Source of the DNA: an uncultured Pseudomonadota bacterium
Lineage (GTDB): Bacteria; Bdellovibrionota_C; UBA2361; CALMIO01
Length of the DNA: 64,000 nucleotides
Direction of reading: 5' to 3'
Assembly (NCBI GenBank): GCA_937864035.1
Contig: CALMIO010000003.1
Location: 140,673-204,672, forward strand
The notes beneath the pieces were generated by a model. That model did not search any database. It had not been told where the DNA came from and was given only the letters and a program-made list of their open reading frames with translations. The translations under genes were made by a program, and so were the position numbers. The stretch's first letter is position 1, and each line of letters starts with the position of its first letter. This document shows positions 45,462 through 55,235 of the stretch, piece after piece.

Positions 45462-46367
45462 TTAAATAGGGCGGCCTCTGACCTTTTCCCAAAAGAGCGC
45501 TAGCGGCGCCGCCACATATACGGTTGAATAGGAGCCAAGCAATATCCCTATCACCAAAAAGAAACTTAGATCAGCTAAAGAACCGCCCCCAATATATAGC
45601 AAAGCTAAAGCAGAAAAGAGCGTCAACAGGTGAGTAATAATCGTGCGAGAAAGCGTCAAATTATTACATTCATTGATTAGATCCCAAAGAGAAGCATCTT
45701 TTCTTTTGTGTCGCTCCTCCCTGACCCTGTCAAAAACAACTATCGTATCATTAATTGAATATCCAATAATTGTTAGAGCAGCGGCGATAGTACTCATGGT
45801 AAAACTATGTCCAAAAAACAGGTAAAAACCGCAACAGATTAAGACATCATGAAAAAGAGCCACAACCGCCCCAAAACCAAAAGCAAATTCAAAACGAATC
45901 GCCACATAAATGAGCATACTGATCAAACAGAGCAGTAGCGCCCAAAAAGCTTTATGCAATAATTCATTACCAACTACCGGACCAACAAGATCGTCTTTTA
46001 AAACAGTGAATTTATCAGGAAAAGTCACTTTCAAAGCCTGCATAAGTCGGTGTTTAATCTCCTGACCATCGCCAAAGTCACCGAAAATTCTGACCGAATA
46101 CTCTTTACTGCCACTTTCAAAACTTTGCACGATCGAATCGCGAATACCTTGATCCGCCAAACGCTCCCGAATTGCGCCGGCTCCGGGATCATCGACAAAC
46201 CTGACAACAGATTCGTACCCTCCCAAAAAATCGAGCCCAAACGGTTCAGAAGGAGGGTTTAAAAAAATATACAAGCTAGCCAAAATCAACAAGCCAGAAA
46301 AAATCGCCGCGTGCTTGGTATATCCAAGAAAATCAATTTTTGTTCCTACAGGCACTATATCTAACAT
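45462..46367 (-). CDS. secF: protein translocase subunit SecF
   Basis: SecF works with SecD and YajC to pull proteins across the inner membrane using the proton gradient. The 301-residue product has six membrane segments, the GGYESVVRF periplasmic motif near residue 46, RFEFAFGFGAVVALFHDVLI and IGYSINDTIVVFDRVRE, diagnostic for SecF. It starts 21 bases after secD. Confidence 0.96.
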   Translation of the reverse strand: MLDIVPVGTKIDFLGYTKHAAIFSGLLILASLYIFLNPPSEPFGLDFLGGYESVVRFVDDPGAGAIRERLADQGIRDSIVQSFESGSKEYSVRIFGDFGDGQEIKHRLMQALKVTFPDKFTVLKDDLVGPVVGNELLHKAFWALLLCLISMLIYVAIRFEFAFGFGAVVALFHDVLICCGFYLFFGHSFTMSTIAAALTIIGYSINDTIVVFDRVREERHKRKDASLWDLINECNNLTLSRTIITHLLTLFSALALLYIGGGSLADLSFFLVIGILLGSYSTVYVAAPLALFWEKVRGRPI

Positions 46368-46388
46368 AACTTTACTTTATATTTAAAT

Positions 46389-47963
46389 TTAAATAGAAAG
46401 CGTTTTACGATCACGTGTCATTATCTCAAAAGCGTCAAACAACAATCGAGAAAAGAAGAGAGCACAAAATAAAGTAGTCAAAATTCCAATCGAAAGAGTA
46501 ACGGCAAAACCTCTGATAGGGCCAGTGCCTAAAAAGTATAAAATTAAAGCTCCAATAAAAGAGGTCAGATTAGCATCAGAAATTGCGGCAAATGCCCTTT
46601 CAAATCCTGCCGCCACAGCTAAATCACGAGACAATCCGCGACGCAACTCATCTCGTATCCGCTCGTAAATAATCACATTCGAATCTACAGCAACGCCAAC
46701 GGTTAATGCTAAACCAGCTAGTCCGGGTAATGTTAAAGTTGCTCCAAACAACGACAAACCAGCAATTACAAGCAGTATGTTAACAATCAACGAAAAACAA
46801 GCGATCACACCGGATTTTTTATAGTAAATAATCATAAATAAAAAAATCGCCAGAGAACCAACTAGAGTTGCCATTACTCCTCTATAAATAGACTCCTTCC
46901 CCAGAGTAGGACCAACAGTTCGCTCTTCCATAATTTTAAGCGGCGCTGGCAATGCCCCAGCTCTTAAAATAACCGCTAATTGCTTAGCTTCATCCATAGC
47001 AAAACCACCAGAGATTGAAGCTTCTCCACCTATAATCGGTTCTCTTATGACTGGAGCAGAATACAAAACACCATCAAGAATAATTCCCAACTGCCTGCCA
47101 ATATGCTCACTGGTTATGCGAGCAAAAGTTCTACGCCCCTCGGAATTAAGTTTTAAAGATACCTCAATTTGCCCATTATGAATTGACACTCTAGCATCAG
47201 CTACCGCGTCTCCTCCCATTAATGTCTCCTGCTCAACATAGCGATCCTCACCAGAACGCCCCTTAACAAGCTGTCTCCCAGAATTTTTTTCCGCGCCGCC
47301 AGTTGTCGGCACAAGCTTAAACTCCAGCTTCGCAACAGACCCAATAATTTTCTTAAGGGCGGCTAGCGAAGCGGCATCAGATACTCCCGGCATCTGCAGT
47401 AAAATTCTCTTTTCGCCGACACGTTGAATAATCGGCTCAGCAACTCCAAATTGATCGACCCGCGTCCGCAAGGTCGCCACAGACTGCTTAACCGCTTCTA
47501 CCGCAATCCGCTCAGCCGCTCCAGTCGGCAATCCATATAATAAAACAACTTTACCATCCTGATTTCTGCGCTCTATAAATATCAACTCTTTAAAACGAGT
47601 TTCTAGCAACTGTTCAGCGGTAGCTTGTGACTTTTCCGAAAACAATACCAACTCAATCTGACCCTGCTCATTAACTTTGCTTCGTTGGAGAGCGATTTTT
47701 TCCTCTTTAAAATATGATTTAATAGCGATCAAATTAGACTGCAAGCGGCTCACAATAGCCTCGTCAGTGTCAACCTCGTACACAAGATGAGCTCCTCCCT
47801 TTAAATCAAGGCCCAACGAGATCGGTTTAGTAAACCATTTCTGCATGGCGAATTCTTTCGAACCGATCTCGCCATAAAAAATCACAGTAGGGACAAGACT
47901 GAGAATCGCAAATCCAATAATGACCGACAAAAGAATTACTCTGCGTTTGAGGGAATCATTCAT
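46389..47963 (-). CDS. secD: protein translocase subunit SecD
   Basis: SecD, the partner of SecF. The 524-residue product has LGLDLKGGAHLVYEVD, the P1 domain with GVAEPIIQRVGEKRILLQMPG, ILDGVLYSAPVIREPI, and the C-terminal membrane half with LTVGVAVDSNVIIYERIRDE. Length is normal for short SecD types. It lies between yajC and secF. Confidence 0.97.
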   Translation of the reverse strand: MNDSLKRRVILLSVIIGFAILSLVPTVIFYGEIGSKEFAMQKWFTKPISLGLDLKGGAHLVYEVDTDEAIVSRLQSNLIAIKSYFKEEKIALQRSKVNEQGQIELVLFSEKSQATAEQLLETRFKELIFIERRNQDGKVVLLYGLPTGAAERIAVEAVKQSVATLRTRVDQFGVAEPIIQRVGEKRILLQMPGVSDAASLAALKKIIGSVAKLEFKLVPTTGGAEKNSGRQLVKGRSGEDRYVEQETLMGGDAVADARVSIHNGQIEVSLKLNSEGRRTFARITSEHIGRQLGIILDGVLYSAPVIREPIIGGEASISGGFAMDEAKQLAVILRAGALPAPLKIMEERTVGPTLGKESIYRGVMATLVGSLAIFLFMIIYYKKSGVIACFSLIVNILLVIAGLSLFGATLTLPGLAGLALTVGVAVDSNVIIYERIRDELRRGLSRDLAVAAGFERAFAAISDANLTSFIGALILYFLGTGPIRGFAVTLSIGILTTLFCALFFSRLLFDAFEIMTRDRKTLSI

Positions 47964-47995
47964 AGCATTTTGATTAAGTCTGAATCTAAAGAAAA

Positions 47996-48415
47996 TTAAG
48001 AAGCATCATGGCGAGCAACAATAAATTCTTTTTTAATTTTTAAGCGCGCGTTATTGCCGAGATCTAAAGAAACTAATTGATCTTCAATCGCCAAAATCTT
48101 TCCAACAATACCAGCCGAAGTGATGATTGTTTCTCCCTTTTTAAGAGATGAGACAAGCTCCTGTTGAGCCCTTAATTTAGCCTGTTGAGGCCTAATAGTC
48201 ATTATATAAAATACTCCAAAAACAACCAGAAACATTGGAGACATCTTCCCCAATACCTCAAAAAAAGAGGGTTGCGCCAGATTACTTTGAGCCCCATGCG
48301 CCTGCCCAACCAAATCAACCACGCCTTCGCCGATACCAGATTCAGCTCCAACGCCAAATTGCTGGGTGAACAAAAATAACTCAAAAAACATTTCAACAAT
48401 TTCTGCGAGCATCAA
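47996..48415 (-). CDS. yajC: preprotein translocase accessory subunit YajC
   Basis: YajC binds SecDF. The 139-residue product has one membrane helix (PMFLVVFGVFYIMTIRPQQ) followed by KLRAQQELVSSLKKGETIIT and AGIVGKILAIEDQLVSLDLG, the conserved YajC tail. The N-terminal 50 residues form an extra, partly hydrophobic stretch. It lies between tgt and secD. Confidence 0.92.
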   Translation of the reverse strand: MMLAEIVEMFFELFLFTQQFGVGAESGIGEGVVDLVGQAHGAQSNLAQPSFFEVLGKMSPMFLVVFGVFYIMTIRPQQAKLRAQQELVSSLKKGETIITSAGIVGKILAIEDQLVSLDLGNNARLKIKKEFIVARHDAS

Positions 48416-48502
48416 TTCAAACGAGCAAATAAAACATAGAATTCAAAGAGAGACTTTATGAAAACAGAGAAAATTTTGCAAGCCTCGCTTACTATAAGAA
48501 CT

Positions 48503-49663
48503 TTACCCGGGTTCAACTTTTGGCTGTGAAAACTCGTTTCCACCGAGAAAACTTTGCCAACTGCTTACAACCTGCCGATAGAGGTTATCAAAAATTCCCC
48601 TTTGAATTGCCGAACGAATTTGTTTCATTAAATCAAGATAATGAAACAAGTTGTGCAATGAAACAAGTTGCGGACCCAACATCTCATTGACCCTAAACAA
48701 GTGATGCAAATAACCACGCGAATAATGCTTACAGGTTAAACAAGTGCATTCTTGATCAAGCGGCGAACCGTCATTGGCAAATTTTGAATTGCGAATATTA
48801 ATATATGGAGGAGCGCCTTTTAAAAAAACCCGCCCACAACGACCAGCTCGAGTAGGCATAACACAATCAAAAAGATCAACTCCATTTTTTACTGCCTCAA
48901 CTATATCGCGTGGAGTACCAACGCCCATCAGATAACGAATTTTTTCAAATGGCAACTGATCAACGTGATAACTAAGAGTATCGTACATCTGCGCCGACGT
49001 TTCTCCAACACTCAAACCACCAATTCCATAACCATCAAAAGACAGTTGAGACAAATCTTCCGCTGAACGAGCGCGCAGCCTGGGAGCCAAGCCTCCTTGA
49101 GTAATTCCAAACAAAGCCATTTGAGAAGACTCTGGTCGCGCGGCCAAAGATCTCTTTGCCCAGCGCAGAGTCAAACCCAGAGAATCTTCAAGCTCTTTTT
49201 CGGAAAGCGTGCTGGCAGGACATTCATCAAAAGCCATAGCGATATCAACTCCCAATGTGTTTTGAACGGTAATAGAACGCTCTGGAGACAAAAATTCAAG
49301 TTTACCATCAATTTGAGATCTAAATTCAACGCCATCTTCAGTAATTTTACGAATTGATTTAAGGCTAAAAACTTGAAATCCTCCGCTATCACTTAAAATA
49401 GGACCATACCAACCAGTAAACTTATGAATTCCCCCTAACTCAGAAACCAAATTAGCTCCCGGTCTAAGCATCAAATGATAGGTATTAACAAGAATAATCT
49501 GAGCGCCAATCTGAGAAAGCCTCTCGCAATCAATGCCTTTTACCGTGCCGCGGGTTCCAACTGGCATAAAATTAGGAGTTTCAAAAGAACGTCCGCTTAC
49601 AAGCTGTGCTATTCCGAAGCGCGCTTTATGATCTTTATGCAAAATACGAAAATCAATCCGCAT
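48503..49663 (-). CDS. tgt: tRNA-guanine transglycosylase
   Basis: Tgt exchanges guanine 34 for preQ1 in tRNAs with GUN anticodons. The 386-residue product has SDSGGFQVFSLKSIRKITE, DECPAST, GIGGLSVGE, VDLFDCVMPTRAGRCGRVF with the active Asp, and the zinc site CTCLTCKHYSRGYLHHL. It lies between queA and yajC, and with queA makes the end of the queuosine pathway. Confidence 0.97.
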   Translation of the reverse strand: MRIDFRILHKDHKARFGIAQLVSGRSFETPNFMPVGTRGTVKGIDCERLSQIGAQIILVNTYHLMLRPGANLVSELGGIHKFTGWYGPILSDSGGFQVFSLKSIRKITEDGVEFRSQIDGKLEFLSPERSITVQNTLGVDIAMAFDECPASTLSEKELEDSLGLTLRWAKRSLAARPESSQMALFGITQGGLAPRLRARSAEDLSQLSFDGYGIGGLSVGETSAQMYDTLSYHVDQLPFEKIRYLMGVGTPRDIVEAVKNGVDLFDCVMPTRAGRCGRVFLKGAPPYINIRNSKFANDGSPLDQECTCLTCKHYSRGYLHHLFRVNEMLGPQLVSLHNLFHYLDLMKQIRSAIQRGIFDNLYRQVVSSWQSFLGGNEFSQPKVEPG

Positions 49664-49675
49664 AATTTTTTAATT

Positions 49676-50737
49676 TTAAACGATCAACATTCCGTCCCCA
49701 TAACTTAAGAAACGGAAATTGTTTTCCAAGGCATATCTATAGGATTTCTCCAAAAGCTCCTCCCCTAAAAAAGCCTCAACCAATAATAAATGAGTCGAAC
49801 CGGGCATGTGAAAATTGGTTATCAATTTATCAACCATTCTAAAATTAAATCCTTTTGAAATAAACAGATCTGTTGGTTGGCGAGAAGCAATTTGCTCTGG
49901 AAAATTAGTAGCCTCTAATCCACCCAATTTGAACAAACTACCGCTCTCTAAAGCTCTGACAACCGAAGTGCCAACAGCAATTATCTTGCCAGTATTTTCT
50001 CGCCATTTTTCTAATCTTAAAAGCAGTTTCGGATCAAACAGATATTCCTCCACGCCAACTGTGGAAGCATTAATAAAATTTTCTGCTTCAACAAAACTAT
50101 ATTGGCCAAGATCGAGGGTAATATAATCAAAACTAATTCCTGCTTGAGCAAGGCTTTCTAGTAAAGCTGGAGTAAAATGTAAGCTAGCTGTCGGCGCGGC
50201 GCTTGAACCAGAAGAGGATTCGCCAGATAAAGCGGAAAATGGGGTCTGATAATCGCTCTCATCAAACTGATCCGCTTTGCCGCCACGAATATACGGAGGT
50301 ATCGGCATCAATCCAAAACGATCAATAATCTGATCTTCCGTCAAATTATCTGCTTGAAAACGAATCACAATTTCACGGGGCGAAGATCTCTGTAAAATCT
50401 CTACAAAAACACCCTCCGCTATTGGTAATCTACTGCCAGCAAGCAAGGCTTTTAACGGACGACCACTTCCTAACCAAGAACCATCGCCGCGACGCCGCAA
50501 TAAAAGAATTTCAATCTCTCTGCCTCGATCGTCAACAATCAAAAATCTAGCCTTGCGAACAAAAGTGCGGTTAAAAATCAACTTGTCGCTAGCGTTTAAA
50601 AAGTTGGGCAAATCAGCAAAAACACTTTCGCCGATCTCTCCGTTTCTCCTGTTAACAATTAATAACTTTGCTTGATCGTAAGGGACGACAGGCCGCTTGG
50701 CAATCCTCTCCTGAGGCAAGGTATATACGAAAGCCAC
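49676..50737 (-). CDS. queA: S-adenosylmethionine:tRNA ribosyltransferase-isomerase
   Basis: QueA converts preQ1 in tRNA to epoxyqueuosine using SAM. The 353-residue product has YTLPQERIAKRPV, NRRNGEIGE, LPIAEGVFVEIL-type strands, IPPYIRGGKADQFDESDYQT, PTASLHFTPALLESL and NFHMPGSTHLLLVEAF. Length is normal. It starts 23 bases after the slipin stop and ends 12 bases before tgt, so all are in one operon. Confidence 0.96.
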   Translation of the reverse strand: MAFVYTLPQERIAKRPVVPYDQAKLLIVNRRNGEIGESVFADLPNFLNASDKLIFNRTFVRKARFLIVDDRGREIEILLLRRRGDGSWLGSGRPLKALLAGSRLPIAEGVFVEILQRSSPREIVIRFQADNLTEDQIIDRFGLMPIPPYIRGGKADQFDESDYQTPFSALSGESSSGSSAAPTASLHFTPALLESLAQAGISFDYITLDLGQYSFVEAENFINASTVGVEEYLFDPKLLLRLEKWRENTGKIIAVGTSVVRALESGSLFKLGGLEATNFPEQIASRQPTDLFISKGFNFRMVDKLITNFHMPGSTHLLLVEAFLGEELLEKSYRYALENNFRFLSYGDGMLIV

Positions 50738-50760
50738 CTTATCAAATATTGTTTTGAAAT

Positions 50761-51519
50761 TTAGGCTGTCCGTTTGCCGAGAGCGTTTTTAACATTTTCA
50801 AAAATATCAATCGGCACCGGAAAAATAATCGTTGAGCTTTGTTCTGTTGATATATCACGAAGGGTCTCTAAATAGCGAAGTTGCATGGTGGCAGAATTTT
50901 CTGACATAATTTTAGCGGCGGCCGATAACTTTTCAGCAGCCTGAAACTCACCTTCAGCTTGAATAATTTTAGCGCGCCGCTCTCTTTCTGCTTCGGCCTG
51001 TTTAGCCATGGCACGTTGCATCTCCTGCGGAATATCAATCTGCTTTACCTCTACTAAAGTTACCTTAATGCCCCACGGCACCGTCTGTTGATCAATAATC
51101 TCTTGAAGGCGCAAATTAATACTCTCTCTCTTCGCCAAAATCTCATCCAACTCGGCTTCGCCGCAAACGCTACGGAGCAAAGTTTGCGCCAATTGATTCG
51201 TCGCATATTGGTAATTTTCGACCTGAATAATCGCCTTTTCCGGATCGATAACCTTAAAGTAAACTACCGCGTTAACTTTAATGCTGATATTGTCACGCGT
51301 TATAACATCTTGAGTTGGAACATCCATCGTTACCACGCGCTGATCAATCACAACCAGCCGATCAACAAAAGGAATAATAAAGCGTAAACCGGGAATTTTT
51401 AGACCAGCAAGCCTTCCAAAACGAAAAACAACTCCCCTCTCATACTCCTTAATGACATAAACGGAGAGCTTAACTAACATCGCCACAACTATAATCGCTG
51501 GTAATATTCCTTGAAACAT
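50761..51519 (-). CDS. slipin/stomatin (SPFH) family membrane protein
   Basis: A 252-residue SPFH-domain protein: one N-terminal hydrophobic segment, then [40 protein letters not shown], a long coiled coil ([20 protein letters not shown]) and a C-terminal [11 protein letters not shown]. Slipins form ring-like membrane assemblies and are cleaved by their NfeD partner in archaea. GGAG at 51529-51532 selects the ATG at 51519 over a TTG five codons earlier. It lies just after nfeD. Confidence 0.92.
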   Translation of the reverse strand: MFQGILPAIIVVAMLVKLSVYVIKEYERGVVFRFGRLAGLKIPGLRFIIPFVDRLVVIDQRVVTMDVPTQDVITRDNISIKVNAVVYFKVIDPEKAIIQVENYQYATNQLAQTLLRSVCGEAELDEILAKRESINLRLQEIIDQQTVPWGIKVTLVEVKQIDIPQEMQRAMAKQAEAERERRAKIIQAEGEFQAAEKLSAAAKIMSENSATMQLRYLETLRDISTEQSSTIIFPVPIDIFENVKNALGKRTA

Positions 51520-51537
51520 TTCTAGTTTCTCCAAAAT

Positions 51538-52842
51538 TTAAACTCTTTCAACTTCCAACATAGTATCTTCCCCAATTTTAATAATCTTTACAACATCTCC
51601 GGTTTTTAAAAATACTCCTTTAGCGTGCGCCGTCCAGATCTCGCCATTTACCATAATTCGACCTTTCTCGCTGAAATCTTCGAGCGCCTTGCCTTCAATA
51701 CCTATCATGCTTTCCATCCCCGTCGCTAAAGGCTTTCGCAAAGCGCGCGCCACACCAATCACAATAATCAGTAAAAAGGTTGAAATCACGAAAGCCGTTG
51801 GCAACACTAAACTGAGAGCAACTCTAATGCCCGGCATACTGGTTGTATCAACTATATAAATTGCCCCCAAAACGGTCGCGATGACCCCTGAAATTCCAAA
51901 TATAAAACTTGGAACAACAAGCTCAGCTCCTATCAATAACCCACCTAAGGCAAGAAGCAACAACGCCCCGGTGTTAATCGGAATAATTTGACTGGCTTGT
52001 AACGCTAAGATTAAACAAATAGCTCCTACTACGCCGGGCAAGATCAGTCCGGGATTATACAACAGCAAAGACAAACCAGTTGTACCTCCAAGCCATAAAA
52101 GAGCTACCACGCTGGGGTTCGATAAAACATTTAACATTTGCAATCGAAAAGATATTTGATACTCGCGGCGAACCAAAGAGCGATAATCAAGATCTTTTAA
52201 AATTACTTTTTCCCCTCGCGAGCTAAATTGACGCTTGCTAATTTTATCGAGCAATTCATCAAGACTCCCCGCAATCACATCAATAACATTTTCAGCCAAA
52301 GCTTCTTTTTCGGTAACTGAAGAGCTTTGCTTAACAGCGCTTTCGGCCCAAGCAGCATTCCTGCCTCGTTTTTCAGAGAGAGATTTTACCATCGCCACAG
52401 TAATATTTTCAGCCTTAGCGCGCATATCGCCCTCAACATTTTTACCATCACTTAATACCGGATGGGCGGCGCCCATACTCGTGCCGGGAGCCATCGCCGC
52501 TATATGAGCTGACATAACAATAAATACTCCGGCTGATGCGGCCATCGCGCCGCTCGGAGAAACGTAGACAACAACCGGCAGAGGAGCGTTAAGAATTAGC
52601 TGAACCATCTCTTGGGTTGATTGCAAAAGACCTCCGGGAGTGTCAATTTCAACAACTAAAAGCTCGGCGCCCTCGTTCTCAGCTTGTAACAAACTCTCTT
52701 TTAAAAATTCACTACTGCCCGGCAAAATCATCCCATCAATTTTCATAATGGCGATATGAGGTTCGGCAATAAGAAGTGTTTTTAGAGGGAAAAGAGCAAA
52801 AAATGCTCCTATTAATATTAGCAAAAGAGACCGCTTAAACAT
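51538..52842 (-). CDS. nfeD: NfeD (membrane-bound ClpP-class protease)
   Basis: The product (434 residues from MFKRSLLLILIG) has a signal sequence, a periplasmic ClpP-class serine protease domain with PSGAMAASAGVFI (nucleophile Ser) and KRGRNAAWAESAVKQ (Lys of the Ser-Lys dyad), four membrane segments and a C-terminal NfeD OB-fold (GIEGKALEDFSEKGRIMVNG). It probably processes the slipin. I choose the ATG at 52842, which overlaps the previous stop by 8 bases, over an in-frame start 11 codons earlier. Confidence 0.93.
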   Translation of the reverse strand: MFKRSLLLILIGAFFALFPLKTLLIAEPHIAIMKIDGMILPGSSEFLKESLLQAENEGAELLVVEIDTPGGLLQSTQEMVQLILNAPLPVVVYVSPSGAMAASAGVFIVMSAHIAAMAPGTSMGAAHPVLSDGKNVEGDMRAKAENITVAMVKSLSEKRGRNAAWAESAVKQSSSVTEKEALAENVIDVIAGSLDELLDKISKRQFSSRGEKVILKDLDYRSLVRREYQISFRLQMLNVLSNPSVVALLWLGGTTGLSLLLYNPGLILPGVVGAICLILALQASQIIPINTGALLLLALGGLLIGAELVVPSFIFGISGVIATVLGAIYIVDTTSMPGIRVALSLVLPTAFVISTFLLIIVIGVARALRKPLATGMESMIGIEGKALEDFSEKGRIMVNGEIWTAHAKGVFLKTGDVVKIIKIGEDTMLEVERV

Positions 52843-53158
52843 TGAATAATGCCGCTGATTGATTAGTGTCTGCAATGGTTAATCCATAAAGAGTCCAATA
52901 AAAACCATTTTCTTGATCGCCAGCAATCAAGAAAATAATCCAGCCGGGTTGCGGGGTAGATTGCTGTGGATCTGAATATAGTTTAACTTGAAACTGACGA
53001 TCATCATTTAAATATGAACATAAAACCATCTCCTCTCCTGCAAAGCGTTCGTCCCAAGAAAGCGGGCGAGTATTGTTGTTTGAAAGTTCCTGGTAGCGAG
53101 AAGCAAGAGGTTGAATAACCTTAAGGCGACATGGAGCAGATGGAAAATTTTGGTTCAT
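52835..53158 (-). CDS. hypothetical protein, 107 residues
   Basis: I do not recognise this soluble protein. It has RLKVIQPLASRYQELS, RPLSWDERFAGEEMVLCSYL and PGWIIFLIAGDQENGFYWTL, a compact beta-rich small domain by appearance. It overlaps the nfeD start by 8 bases, so it is translated in the same operon. It may be an accessory of the NfeD-slipin system. Confidence 0.65.
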   Translation of the reverse strand: MNQNFPSAPCRLKVIQPLASRYQELSNNNTRPLSWDERFAGEEMVLCSYLNDDRQFQVKLYSDPQQSTPQPGWIIFLIAGDQENGFYWTLYGLTIADTNQSAALFNV

Positions 53159-53240
53159 AAATCAAAAACCCTAAGATCAAGAGAGGAAAACAATATTTAT
53201 CAACTGCCAACTACTTGCCTGTTTGATTACTATATTATTG

Positions 53241-53516
53241 CTAACGATCTATTCTTTCCTTTAACTCTTTTCCAACCTTAAAGAATGGCCGCCTCTTGGC
53301 TGGCACCAAAATCTCTTTGCGATTTCGCGGGTCCTGCCCAGCCCGAGGTTTACTTTGCTTTACGGAGATTGATCCCAAACCTCTCAGCTCAATTCTGCCA
53401 CCATTAATCAAAGTTTCCTCCATGGCGTTAAAAATAGATTCAACCGCAGTTTCGGCTTCATAAGGTTGAAGGTTTAAATTTTGAGCAAGCTCTCTGATCA
53501 GATCTGATTTATTCAC
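53241..53516 (-). CDS. IHF/HU family DNA-bending protein
   Basis: The product begins (GTG)-NKSDLIRELAQNLNLQPYEA and has ETLINGGRIELRGLGSISVK and PRAGQDPRNRKEILVPAKRR, the IHF-type DNA-binding arms with the intercalating Pro; 91 residues. The pattern resembles the IHF beta subunit. I use the GTG at 53514-53516, which has AGGTG upstream, instead of a longer reading frame with an unlikely hydrophobic N-terminus. Confidence 0.92.
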   Translation of the reverse strand: MNKSDLIRELAQNLNLQPYEAETAVESIFNAMEETLINGGRIELRGLGSISVKQSKPRAGQDPRNRKEILVPAKRRPFFKVGKELKERIDR

Positions 53517-53681
53517 GGGACACCTAAAAAATATGATTACATAAATACAGTTACATATCAAGCTAAAAGCGTCATCTCTGAATTTTATCAGAAAACAAAG
53601 AACAAGCAAAGAACTCGCCTTGTAAAAAATATAGCATCAAAACGGTAAGGCAAGAGTCTAATTTTAACAGCTTTAATTGTT

Positions 53682-54341
53682 TTACAAACAGCGCCAAAGA
53701 AGCTCGGCTTTTAGTTTGTACAAATTCTCATCCTTGTCTCTTTCTGGTCCACAAAAGACAGTCGCATCAATCTGAATAATTTCCGGAGTCTTTGCCTGAT
53801 AAGGAGAGCTATAATGATATTGCGGACTACATTTGCGATCACATTTTTTATAGAGATCTTTTCCTTCATTCCCAGAACCACTTGAAAAATCTTTTACCCA
53901 AGAAGAAAAGTCATCAAGAGACGCAAATTGTTTCCCTAAATATTTATATGGCGCGTTTTTTGTCTCAGCTTCCTTTTGATTGCAATATTCGGCATCACTA
54001 GAGTTTGCGGCAAAAGAATTGGGAATAGATGAAGCAAGCACCGAAAATGTAACGCCATTTGAGCAGATACTACCACATGAGCTTGGATAATTCCCTGCTT
54101 TTAGCTGTTCCAAACCTTGTTGGCGAGCGCGTCCAAAGATTTCACCAAACTGACGGCGCAAAGATCTCTCGCGATTCATCATATTCGCAAAATTATCGGC
54201 AGTAGCAGTAGTTTCTCCAATCACCACTTTCGCGCATTCTTTCATCTGATCGCCACTATCGGCATTTAGAAATTCAACCTGATCTGGGATGCCGCAAAAA
54301 ATCAAAAAACAACTTATCATAAAAAATAAAGATATTTTCAT
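53682..54341 (-). CDS. hypothetical secreted protein, Cys-rich
   Basis: A 219-residue exported protein with a hydrophobic signal (SLFFMISCFLIFCG). The mature part is charged, has a helical N-terminal half (NMMNRERSLRRQFGEIFGRA) and about eight cysteines (SSCGSICSNG, EYCNQ, YKKCDRKC, VFCGP, WRCL), so disulfide-stabilised. No family is recognised. It precedes tRNA-Arg with a gap of 123 bases. Confidence 0.6.
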   Translation of the reverse strand: MKISLFFMISCFLIFCGIPDQVEFLNADSGDQMKECAKVVIGETTATADNFANMMNRERSLRRQFGEIFGRARQQGLEQLKAGNYPSSCGSICSNGVTFSVLASSIPNSFAANSSDAEYCNQKEAETKNAPYKYLGKQFASLDDFSSWVKDFSSGSGNEGKDLYKKCDRKCSPQYHYSSPYQAKTPEIIQIDATVFCGPERDKDENLYKLKAELLWRCL

Positions 54342-54464
54342 AAGCTTTAAGATATTAAGATTACAATTGAGCTAGCAATAAGTTAGTCCAAAGTTTTAAT
54401 AAGCAGACAAGCGCGGATAAAAGATCTCGAACGGCAGCTTATTAAACATCAACCAAAAAAACTT

Positions 54465-54538
54465 CGTCCTCGGCAGGATTCGAACCTGCGACCCCAAGTT
54501 TAGGAAACTTGTGCTCTATCCTGCTGAGCTACGAGGAC
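54465..54538 (-). tRNA. tRNA-Arg (anticodon CCT)
   Basis: A 74-base cloverleaf on the minus strand: acceptor GTCCTCG/CGAGGAC, D arm GCTC/GAGC, anticodon stem CAAGT/ACTTG with loop TTCCTAA (anticodon CCT), T arm GCAGG/CCTGC with TTCGAAT. The 3' CCA is not encoded, so it must be added by a nucleotidyltransferase. A T run follows. It reads AGG codons. Confidence 0.95.
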
Positions 54539-54558
54539 AAAAAAGCAATCAGAGAAAA

Positions 54559-54587
54559 TATCTAAAATAGTTCCTAGCAAAAAGCAA
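54559..54587 (-). promoter_or_regulatory. putative tRNA-Arg promoter
   Basis: On the minus strand TTGCTT (54587-54582) and TAGATA (54564-54559) are 17 bases apart, and transcription would start about 14 bases before the tRNA. Confidence 0.45.
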
Positions 54588-54643
54588 ACATTCTTTAAGA
54601 ATTAGTATTTTCTGGCTCCTTTATCAATTTAGCATAAAAATCA

Positions 54644-55192
54644 TTAGGAGGGCAAAAATAGCTCGGGATCAACCGCAACAAAACGCCCTGATTTGTTTAG
54701 CAATCGAATTTCAAAGTGAAGATGATAACCAGAGGCTCGTCCAGTTTTACCAACCTCAGCTATTTTTTCGCCTCGTCGCACGAAAGCGCCCTTTATTACC
54801 AACAATTTACTACAGTGTGCATAAACCGTAAGTAAATTGCCTCGACGGATCACAAGCATCTTTCCATAACTTCCATAAACTCCACTAAAAACAACCTTAC
54901 CTGATATGCTAGATAAAATTGGAGCTCCAAGATCCGCCTTTAAATCGATCCCTTCATGAAAATTCGCCCAGCGCTTGCCAAAAGGAGAGTTAATTTTAGC
55001 TGTTGATGATAATGGATATAACACCTCGCCGCGAATTCCACGCGCAAAACTTTCTAAGGTCAGCTCCTCTCCATTTTCCCCTAAGAATAATTCTGGCGGC
55101 TTATAAAACAGGGAACAACCTCCGGAAACTATGACTTGCGCTATAAGTATAATAAAATATATCTTGTATAGATTGGATCGTTTTAAAATCAT
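54644..55192 (-). CDS. M23 (LytM) peptidase-like lipoprotein
   Basis: A 182-residue lipoprotein (lipobox VSGGC, Cys about 26) with a LytM/M23 domain. The metal ligands are intact: HEGID (His, Asp), YAHCSKL and GYHLHFEIR (HxH). It may cut peptidoglycan cross-bridges or act like NlpD as an amidase activator; the intact ligands favour true peptidase activity. It is divergent from the J-domain gene. Confidence 0.88.
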   Translation of the reverse strand: MILKRSNLYKIYFIILIAQVIVSGGCSLFYKPPELFLGENGEELTLESFARGIRGEVLYPLSSTAKINSPFGKRWANFHEGIDLKADLGAPILSSISGKVVFSGVYGSYGKMLVIRRGNLLTVYAHCSKLLVIKGAFVRRGEKIAEVGKTGRASGYHLHFEIRLLNKSGRFVAVDPELFLPS

Positions 55193-55235
55193 AGCTAATC
55201 AAAAACCATTAATATTATCCTGAAGCCTTTTTCTT

